From assembly GCA_963844845.1 (NCBI GenBank), contig CAWJPW010000003.1, positions 186,001 through 250,000 on the forward strand: a stretch of DNA of 64,000 nt, given 5' to 3'. Position 1 is the first letter of the stretch; every line of letters begins with the position of its first letter. Source of the stretch: CAWJPW01 sp963844845. Lineage in GTDB: Bacteria; Acidobacteriota; Thermoanaerobaculia; Thermoanaerobaculales; Sulfomarinibacteraceae. Of this stretch, positions 58,521 through 64,000 are shown in pieces. Position numbers and translations under genes: made by a program. Below the pieces are notes generated by a model. The model was not told the origin of the DNA and made no database searches. It saw only the letters and a program-made list of their open reading frames with translations.

Positions 58521-59401
58521 CACTCCTGCTCGCGCATCCGGCGGATGACCGCCTCTACGGTGTCCTGCGCCCGGTGCTCGTAGAACCGCTCGAGCACCGT
58601 GCGCACCTCGGGATGGCGGGCGGCGATGTCGTCCAGGGCCGCACGGTCCAACTCGATGGCGAGCACGAAGTCGCGGGCGGTGATGGTCGCCGTGCGGGGG
58701 CGGCCGGTGAGCAGCGAAACCTCGCCGAAGAAATCGCCCGGGCCGAGCTCGGCCAGCGGCAGGGGCTCGTCACCCTGCCCGCGGGTCACGACGTCAACCT
58801 CGCCGGATACTAGGAGGAAGAGGCTCGCCCCGTCCTCCCCCTCGGTGACAATGACATTCCCCGGCTCGTATGAGCGCAGAGCAGTGGACGCGAGGATCTC
58901 TTCGAGGGCGGCCGCGGGGAACTCGGCGAACAGCTCCGAGGCCTGCAGCTCCTTGAGCGCCTGCGCGTCCGGCCGGCGTTCGGTCTGGGGGTTCCCGTCC
59001 TGAGCCGGCTCCGTCACCGTCGTGGCGGCGTGGCCGTTGTGCACAGACAGTCGCTCCTCCAGAGGGCGGTGGGCGCGCTGATCCTCCTCGATGAGACGGG
59101 CAAGCTCCCCGTGCACGTCCTCGAGCGTGGGGTCGAGACGCAGCACCTTCTTGTACAGTGCGATGGCCTTGGCGTAGAAGCCCTTGCCGGCGAAGCGCTC
59201 GGCCAGCTCGCGGTAGGTGGCGACGGCACGTTCCCGGTTACCCGCGAGCCCGAGAAGCTCCGCCTGCCGGAGGAGAAGGTTGAACTGGGCAGGGTGATGC
59301 TTGAGCTCGGCGGCCACCGCTTCGAGCGCCTTGTCGTACTCGCCTCGCGCCACGTAGTGGTCGAGCTCGCTGATCTTCGGCTTTGAGAACGGGAGCTTCA
59401 T
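58520..59401 (-). CDS. TPR plus cyclic-nucleotide-binding domain protein
   Basis: This protein of about 293 residues begins with a TPR-like helical region (ELDHYVARGEYDKALEAV, then repeats to about residue 115), a linker, and a C-terminal cNMP-binding domain (PGNVIVTEGEDGASLFLL, LGPGDFFGEVSLLTGRPR). There is no DNA-binding helix-turn-helix. It is a sensor or adaptor, not a CRP-type regulator. Start: ATG 59401 after GAGGAGG, in an ATGA overlap with the amidohydrolase. Confidence 0.85.
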   Translation of the reverse strand: MKLPFSKPKISELDHYVARGEYDKALEAVAAELKHHPAQFNLLLRQAELLGLAGNRERAVATYRELAERFAGKGFYAKAIALYKKVLRLDPTLEDVHGELARLIEEDQRAHRPLEERLSVHNGHAATTVTEPAQDGNPQTERRPDAQALKELQASELFAEFPAAALEEILASTALRSYEPGNVIVTEGEDGASLFLLVSGEVDVVTRGQGDEPLPLAELGPGDFFGEVSLLTGRPRTATITARDFVLAIELDRAALDDIAARHPEVRTVLERFYEHRAQDTVEAVIRRMREQE

Positions 59402-60756
59402 GGCAGAGCCTCCTCGAGGCGGGATCGAGTCGCCGTCCATGCCTGGCTGATGCGCTGCCGCATCCCGCCGGCGTCCAACTCGTCGATCAGGCGGCCGTCG
59501 CGTACCAGGAGACGGCCGTCCACCACCACGTGCCGGACGTCGGCGGCGGTGGCGCCGTGCACTAGCCGCGAGGCTGGGTCACCACCGGGAAGCATCGCCC
59601 AGGCGGTGGTTCCCACGATCACGAGGTCGGCGGCCTTGCCGGGTTCGAGAGTGCCGATCTCGGAGGCGAGGTGCAGGGCCTTCGCCCCCTCGCGGGTGGC
59701 CATCGCCAGGACTGTCCAGGGGCTCATGGCTCGTGGGCCGTGCCGCAATGTGTGGATGGTGCCTGCGAGGCTCATCTCGTGGAAGACCGAGAGGCGGTTG
59801 TTACAGGGCGGACCGTCGGCCCCCAGCATCACCGGAACCCCGGCACGCAGCAGTCCAGGCACGTCGGCGATCCCGGAGGCGAGCTTGAGGTTGGCTCCGG
59901 GACAGTGGCAGATGCGCGTACGGGTGGCCGCAAGCAGCTCCACCTCGGCGGGGCTGAGGTGTACGCCGTGGGCCAGTACCACGTCCTCGCCGGTGAGGCC
60001 GACCTGATGAAGGTAGGTGATGTTGTCGTGACCGGTGAGCCGGCGCACCGCGGTGACCTCGGCGCGGTTCTCGGACGCGTGGGAATGCAGGAGCCAGCCG
60101 TGCTGCCGCGCCATGGCGGCGCACCCCTCGAGGAGCGGTCGGCTGCACGACAGCGCGAAGCGCGGTTCCACTGCAGCGCCCAGGCGCCCTCCGGCGGCCC
60201 CGTGCCACCTGAGCCCGAGCGCCTCGGTATCGGCGAGCGCGCGGTCCGCGTCCTCCAGGAGCCTGGGCGGCGTGCCCTCGCCGCTGTCCATCAGCGTGCG
60301 GCCGGAGATCAACCGGATACCGAGGCGCTCGGCGGTCTCGAACACTCGGTGGTGGTCATGCGTCGTGCCGAAGTCCAGGGCGGTGGTGGTACCGCCAGCG
60401 AGGAGCTCGGCGATCCCCAGCTCGGCGGCGGCGGCCACGCCGTCGCCATCGAGGGCGGCCTCGTAGGGCAGGGTGCGGCGGTACAGCCAGTCGAGGAGTT
60501 CGAGCCCGTCGGCCTGATGGCGCAGCAGCGACTGCACCACGTGGACGTGACCCTGCACGAAGCCGGGCAGGACCAGTGCGTCATCGGCGTCGATGGTGGC
60601 GGCGGCGTTCACGTCAGACGCCGGGCCGGTGGTCACCGCGGCGATCCTCCCGTCACGGACCAGGACGTCCCCTCGGTACCACACCTCATCCCGCGTCATC
60701 GGGACGACGGTACCGCCACGCACGAGGAGGTCGCATGAGGTTTCCATCCGAGACAT
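59398..60756 (-). CDS. Amidohydrolase (adenosine/guanine/S-adenosylhomocysteine deaminase-like)
   Basis: This 452-residue enzyme is a metal-dependent deaminase. Metal ligands are visible: H70 and H72 in QGHVHVVQ, LHSHASEN, LAHGVHLSPAE and LGADGPPCNN. ICHCPGANLKLASG is typical of the SsnA/MtaD/TrzA branch. The substrate is probably a purine or related compound. A CAGAAT box lies 6 nt before the ATG. It heads the unit with the cNMP protein and def. Confidence 0.87.
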   Translation of the reverse strand: MSRMETSCDLLVRGGTVVPMTRDEVWYRGDVLVRDGRIAAVTTGPASDVNAAATIDADDALVLPGFVQGHVHVVQSLLRHQADGLELLDWLYRRTLPYEAALDGDGVAAAAELGIAELLAGGTTTALDFGTTHDHHRVFETAERLGIRLISGRTLMDSGEGTPPRLLEDADRALADTEALGLRWHGAAGGRLGAAVEPRFALSCSRPLLEGCAAMARQHGWLLHSHASENRAEVTAVRRLTGHDNITYLHQVGLTGEDVVLAHGVHLSPAEVELLAATRTRICHCPGANLKLASGIADVPGLLRAGVPVMLGADGPPCNNRLSVFHEMSLAGTIHTLRHGPRAMSPWTVLAMATREGAKALHLASEIGTLEPGKAADLVIVGTTAWAMLPGGDPASRLVHGATAADVRHVVVDGRLLVRDGRLIDELDAGGMRQRISQAWTATRSRLEEALP

Positions 60757-60806
60757 CGTCCCATTCTGCTGTGGAGCGTGTCAACGCAAGGGGTTGCGGG
60801 TCAGGC

Positions 60807-61376
60807 TCACCAGTCGGTCTCGGCGGCGGGGAAGAGCGGGAGGTTGGGGTCGAGCCGGGGAACGAGGGCGTCGAGGATGAGGTGACCCCAGCGGTCGCGC
60901 ATGTCGGGAGCGAGCCGCAGAGGTTCGAGGCCCCGCGCCGTCAGGAGCCCGTCCAGCAGTACCTCGATCTCGTTCTGGAAGCTGGGGTCCACCGCGCGCA
61001 CCCCGTCGAAGCGGGGCCGTTCGCAGACCGGCACGTGGACAAGCAGATCGTAGGTGGGGATCCAACGGTCGAGCAGGACGTCCCAGACCGGCGAGGATCC
61101 CTGGGCATGAACCAGGTAGCAGTAGTTGTCCAGCACCGAGCGGTCGCACAGCACGAGGTCGTGGCGGGCTGCAGCCTCCAGCTCCCAGGCCATCTGGGTG
61201 TGGAGGATCCACTCCTGCGCCTGGGTGGTGGTGGCCTGGTTGATGGGGAGAGGGCAGCGGCGCGCCACCTCGCGCACGATCTCCACGTCGACGTCACGGC
61301 GTTTGAGCCGTGCCGCAAGCTCGTAGCACAGGGTGGTCTTGCCGACCCCGTGCGTGCCGATGAGGGCGATCTTCAT
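60807..61376 (-). CDS. NadR-like P-loop ATPase
   Basis: This protein of about 189 residues begins MKIALIGTHGVGKTTL (P-loop, K13) and has LCDRSVLDNYCY and a lid-like RPRFDGVRAVD. It resembles the AAA_28 / NadR kinase family, so it may phosphorylate a nucleoside or another small molecule. The -10 box at 61383-61388 lies 6 nt before ATG 61376, supporting that start over GTG 61379. Confidence 0.75.
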   Translation of the reverse strand: MKIALIGTHGVGKTTLCYELAARLKRRDVDVEIVREVARRCPLPINQATTTQAQEWILHTQMAWELEAAARHDLVLCDRSVLDNYCYLVHAQGSSPVWDVLLDRWIPTYDLLVHVPVCERPRFDGVRAVDPSFQNEIEVLLDGLLTARGLEPLRLAPDMRDRWGHLILDALVPRLDPNLPLFPAAETDW

Positions 61377-61382
61377 CACGAG

Positions 61383-61388
61383 ATCTTA
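61383..61388 (-). promoter_or_regulatory. -10 box placed for a leaderless transcript
   Basis: On the minus strand TAAGAT ends 6 nt before ATG 61376. No ribosome-binding site is present. Confidence 0.5.
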
Positions 61389-61454
61389 CCTCGGACCCTG
61401 GGCAGGTGATTGGAGGGCGGCTTGGAAGGCGCGGGAGGTGTTGTGGAGTAAGGA

Positions 61455-61618
61455 GTGAAGAGTGAAGAGACGGGGGCGTGGGCGCTCCAGTCGTGCGGCG
61501 CCCCCCGCTCGACTTCGCCCCCGAAGGGTAGGCGACGGTGAAGACGCGGCGTGCCGTGATGCTCGCCAGTCGCGGGGGAGGGCGGGGAACCCTTTACCCT
61601 CTACTCTTCACTCTTCAC
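61455..61618. repeat. Inverted-repeat island with GTGAAGA arms
   Basis: A perfect 15-nt arm GTGAAGAGTGAAGAG at 61455-61469 and its complement at 61604-61618 lie 134 bp apart. The arms are tandem GAGTGAA units. Inside, a few smaller GC-rich palindromes occur. The island fills the gap between two minus-strand genes. Confidence 0.7.
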
Positions 61619-61625
61619 CAACGTA

Positions 61626-62339
61626 CTACCGGCCGGTGGGCTCGCCGCTGGGCTTGAGCGAGGACGGCAACGCCGCAGCCCCCTCCAGCAACGCCGCATG
61701 GATCTCCTGGGCATCCTCGGCCTCCAGCAGGCGCGCGAGCCGGCCGGGGTTGCGTACGATCCAGGCCATGCGCGACAGCCAGCGCAGGTGGAGTGCGTCG
61801 TTGCGGAGCACGAGGAGGAAGAAGAGCTGGGTTTTGCCCATATCGGGCGATCCGAAGACCACCCCCTCGCGCGAGCGTCCCAGGGCGATGAACTGCTTGG
61901 GGAACTTGTCGGGCGAGCGGCGACGCGCGTGCAGGAAGGCGACGCCCTCGGGCACGGCGGTGGGCACCAGGCGCTCGCGCGCGGCGAGGGCGGCCTCGAG
62001 CCACGCGGCATCCTTGACCAGCCCGAGCGACGTGACCTGCTCGACCATCGAATGAATCACCTCGCTGCGGTCGCGTGCAGAGAGGTTCGGGATGACCTGG
62101 TCGGGGGTGAAGATCTCCTCGAGGGGGAGGTCCACGCTCTGGTTCGGAGTGACGCCCGAGGAGGCCACCGACTCGGCGGCGAGGGTGTCGAGATACTCGT
62201 CCAGGAGCGCGCGCCGGAACCGCCACTGGCCTCCGATCTTGACGCCGGGTATCTTGCCCTCGTGGGCGAGACGAACCAGGGTCCTTTCGGCAAGCTTGAG
62301 ATACTCTGCGGCCTCTTTGGCGGTCATGTACGCTTCCAT
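61626..62339 (-). CDS. Excisionase-type HTH fused to PTS EIIA domain
   Basis: This protein of about 237 residues has an N-terminal helix-turn-helix of the excisionase/MerR type (YMTAKEAAEYLKLAERTL, then KIGGQWRFRR) and a C-terminal fructose/mannitol-type EIIA domain with the phospho-histidine H137 in AFLHARRR. No sugar permease is near. It may link phosphotransfer to DNA binding. ATG 62339 follows GGAGG; it is divergent from acpP. The EIIA part is complete, so phosphorylation by HPr or an EI relative is possible. Confidence 0.85.
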   Translation of the reverse strand: MEAYMTAKEAAEYLKLAERTLVRLAHEGKIPGVKIGGQWRFRRALLDEYLDTLAAESVASSGVTPNQSVDLPLEEIFTPDQVIPNLSARDRSEVIHSMVEQVTSLGLVKDAAWLEAALAARERLVPTAVPEGVAFLHARRRSPDKFPKQFIALGRSREGVVFGSPDMGKTQLFFLLVLRNDALHLRWLSRMAWIVRNPGRLARLLEAEDAQEIHAALLEGAAALPSSLKPSGEPTGR

Positions 62340-62427
62340 CCACGAACCTCCGGATTCCAGGCCGAGTGCGGCCTTGAATGGCTGAGTACCCCTTTTTGAC
62401 GGTGATGTCAAGGGAAGCTGGGTGGGC

Positions 62428-62457
62428 TTGCGCCGGGCTTGCGCTGTATGCTATCTA
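62428..62457 (+). promoter_or_regulatory. Candidate acpP promoter
   Basis: TTGCGC at 62428-62433, 18-bp spacer, TATCTA at 62452-62457. A TATGCT overlaps it. Moderate at best. Confidence 0.35.
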
Positions 62458-62499
62458 CGTGAGCGCTTAGAGAGTGCCGAACTCGAGGAGGAAAATGCT

Positions 62500-62742
62500 A
62501 TGGATGTGGAAGCCAAGGTGAAGGAGATTATTGTCCAGCAGCTCGGCGTGGACGCCGAGAAGGTGACGCTCGACGCGTCGTTCGTCGACGACCTCGGCGC
62601 CGACTCGCTGGATACGGTGGAGCTGGTGATGGCCTTCGAAGAGGAGTTCGGGGTGGAGATCCCCGACGAGGCGGCGGAGAAGATCGCCACCGTGCGCAAC
62701 GCCGTCGACTACCTCAAGGAGCACGCGGAGGGCGCCAGTTGA
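62500..62742 (+). CDS. acpP: Acyl carrier protein
   Basis: This 80-residue acidic protein carries the phosphopantetheine serine S36 in GADSLDTVEL and ends as ACP should (ATVRNAVDYL). ATG 62500 follows GAGGAGG at 62485-62491. It overlaps fabF by four bases. Carrier of growing chains in fatty acid synthesis. Confidence 0.97.
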   Translation: MDVEAKVKEIIVQQLGVDAEKVTLDASFVDDLGADSLDTVELVMAFEEEFGVEIPDEAAEKIATVRNAVDYLKEHAEGAS

Positions 62743-63977
62743 GCCGACGGGTGGTGGTGACCGGGCTCGGCCTGGTGTCGCCCCTCGGGAACGACACCAG
62801 GAGCACCTGGGACGGGCTGCTGGCTGGCCGAAGCGGGGTCGGTCCCATCACCCATTTCGACGCCACTGACTGGTCCGCCCGCATCGCCGCCGAGGTGAAG
62901 GGGTTTGACGTCGAGCAGCTGATGCCCGCCAAGGAGGCGCGCAAGTTCGACGTCTTCGTTCACTACGCGGTGGCGGCCTCGGATCAGGCGGTGGCGTCGT
63001 CGGGGCTCGAGATCACCGATGAGAACGCCCACCGGGTGGGGGTCGTCATCGGCTCCGGGATCGGCGGCCTGCCGCTCATTGAAGACACCCACTCGGTCCT
63101 GATTGAGAAGGGCCCACGCCGGGTCTCGCCCTTCTTCATCCCGGGCGCCATCATCAACATGTCGGCAGGGGTGGTGAGCATTCGCACCGGCGCCAAGGGT
63201 CCCAACATGGCGACCTGCACTGCCTGCTCGACCTCAGCCCACGCCATTGGCGACGCCCTGCTGTACATTCGCCACGGCTACGCCGACGCGATTATCGCCG
63301 GCGGCGCCGAAGCGGTGATCAGCCCCATGACGCTGGCGGGCTTCGCGTCCATGCGCGCCCTCTCCACCCGCAACGACGAGCCCGAGCGGGCGTCGCGCCC
63401 CTGGGACAAGGACCGGGACGGCTTCGTCATCGGTGAGGGAGCCGGCGTCGTAATGCTGGAGGAGCTCGAGCATGCGCTCCGGCGGGGCGCGCCGATTCTC
63501 GCGGAGGTACTGGGCTTTGGCATGTCGGGCGACGCCCACCACATCTCGGCTCCGGCCGAGGACGGCGATGGCGCGGTTCGCGTGATCCTCGCCGCCCTCG
63601 CCGACGCCGGCCTCAACCCCGGCGAGATCGACTATGTCAATGCCCACGGCACCTCCACGCCGCACGGGGACCGGGTGGAGACCATCGCCCTCAAGCGGGC
63701 GTTCGGCGAGCACGCCCACCGCCTCGCGGTGTCGTCCACCAAGTCGATGACCGGCCACCTGCTGGGTGCGGCCGGCGGCCTGGAGTTCGGCGTCACGGTG
63801 ATGGCGGCCAAACATGGGGTGGTGCCGCCCACAATCAACCTGGACGAGCCCGACCCCGAGAACGACCTAGATTATGTGCCGCACACCGCTCGGGAGATGC
63901 CCGTGCGCCGGGCGGTGACCAACTCGTTCGGGTTCGGTGGGACCAACGCGTGCCTGGTGGTGGGCCGGTTCGAGTGA
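62739..63977 (+). CDS. fabF: 3-oxoacyl-[acyl-carrier-protein] synthase II
   Basis: This 412-residue condensing enzyme has the catalytic triad C163 (TACSTSAH), H303 (NAHGTSTP) and H340 (MTGHLLGAAG), with K335, at the same numbers as E. coli FabF. Start: TTG 62739 in a TTGA overlap with acpP, 6 nt after GGAGGG; a GTG at 62751 would cut into the first strand. Length is normal. Confidence 0.96.
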   Translation: MSRRVVVTGLGLVSPLGNDTRSTWDGLLAGRSGVGPITHFDATDWSARIAAEVKGFDVEQLMPAKEARKFDVFVHYAVAASDQAVASSGLEITDENAHRVGVVIGSGIGGLPLIEDTHSVLIEKGPRRVSPFFIPGAIINMSAGVVSIRTGAKGPNMATCTACSTSAHAIGDALLYIRHGYADAIIAGGAEAVISPMTLAGFASMRALSTRNDEPERASRPWDKDRDGFVIGEGAGVVMLEELEHALRRGAPILAEVLGFGMSGDAHHISAPAEDGDGAVRVILAALADAGLNPGEIDYVNAHGTSTPHGDRVETIALKRAFGEHAHRLAVSSTKSMTGHLLGAAGGLEFGVTVMAAKHGVVPPTINLDEPDPENDLDYVPHTAREMPVRRAVTNSFGFGGTNACLVVGRFE

Positions 63978-64000
63978 CCAGCGCCCGTCGGCGGTTGGCG
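63974..64000 (+). CDS. First codons of the next gene, possibly rnc
   Basis: GTG at 63974 overlaps the fabF stop (GTGA) and opens a frame reading VTSARRRLA to the window edge. The usual gene after acpP-fabF is rnc (RNase III), and the joint has the form used throughout this window. Only nine codons are visible, so the call rests on position. Confidence 0.3.

Overview
The window is GC-rich (about 70%) bacterial chromosome with tightly packed genes, many joined by ATGA, GTGA or TGATG stop/start overlaps. Gene content (glycine-cleavage P protein split into two subunits, MoxR/DUF58/transglutaminase set, Mla lipid-transport genes, exosortase H with an IPTLxxWG-type signal, HTH-PTS IIA fusion, many secreted multidomain proteins) suggests a diderm, heterotrophic bacterium, probably an Acidobacteriota or relative. 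That placement is inference. No rRNA, tRNA, CRISPR array, integrase or transposase was recognised.

Layout. 1-3.0 kb: end of gcvH, then gcvPA and gcvPB, closed by a terminator. 3.4-6.3 kb: a secreted M4 metalloprotease with four C-terminal PPC domains. 6.4-10.3 kb: a DHH-CBS-CBS-nucleotidyltransferase fusion, a small exported protein and rsmD, followed by the first copy of a structured 280-bp repeat. 10.7-19.9 kb: a long collinear run of PilT-like ATPase, unknown protein, MoxR, DUF58, TgpA-type transglutaminase, NfeD protease, slipin, SPOR protein and lipoyl synthase. 20.1-22.5 kb: tmk, holB and a BtpA-family gene. 22.7-24.7 kb: a small exported protein and a secreted S9 peptidase. 24.7-26.7 kb: two kilobases without genes, built from alternating copies of two structured repeats and then a cluster of GC-rich palindromes. 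26.7-34.3 kb: MocA/XdhC cofactor genes, hydrolase, STAS, thioesterase, isocitrate dehydrogenase, pterin dehydratase, AidB-like dehydrogenase, ICMT-like gene.

34.3-44.4 kb is the most unusual stretch: a DUF6916-like protein, an acetyltransferase, a Tat-type exported protein, a secreted beta-helix protein, three tandem single-domain phage-tail-collar proteins and a 1727-residue surface protein that carries an IPTVGTWG sorting-type signal inside the protein instead of at its end. At 53-56.8 kb lies an apparent operon of TPR-kinase, exosortase H and a membrane partner, facing an FHA/AAA/Fis regulator whose ATPase motifs are altered. The exosortase and the internal signal plausibly belong together.

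Remaining blocks: DUF2179-type membrane protein and CorA (44.5-46.3 kb); mlaEFD (46.3-49.0 kb); ribH-nusB-transglutaminase (49.1-50.9 kb); dnaJ-like gene (56.9-57.9 kb); def, a TPR-cyclic-nucleotide protein and an amidohydrolase (58.0-60.8 kb); a NadR-like ATPase and the HTH-PTS IIA protein (60.8-62.3 kb); acpP-fabF and perhaps the first codons of rnc (62.5-64.0 kb).

Two recurring sequence-level themes stand out. Several transcription units start with a -10-like hexamer exactly 6-7 nt before the start codon, the geometry of leaderless mRNA. Three intergenic gaps hold inverted-repeat islands whose arms are made of short tandem repeats.
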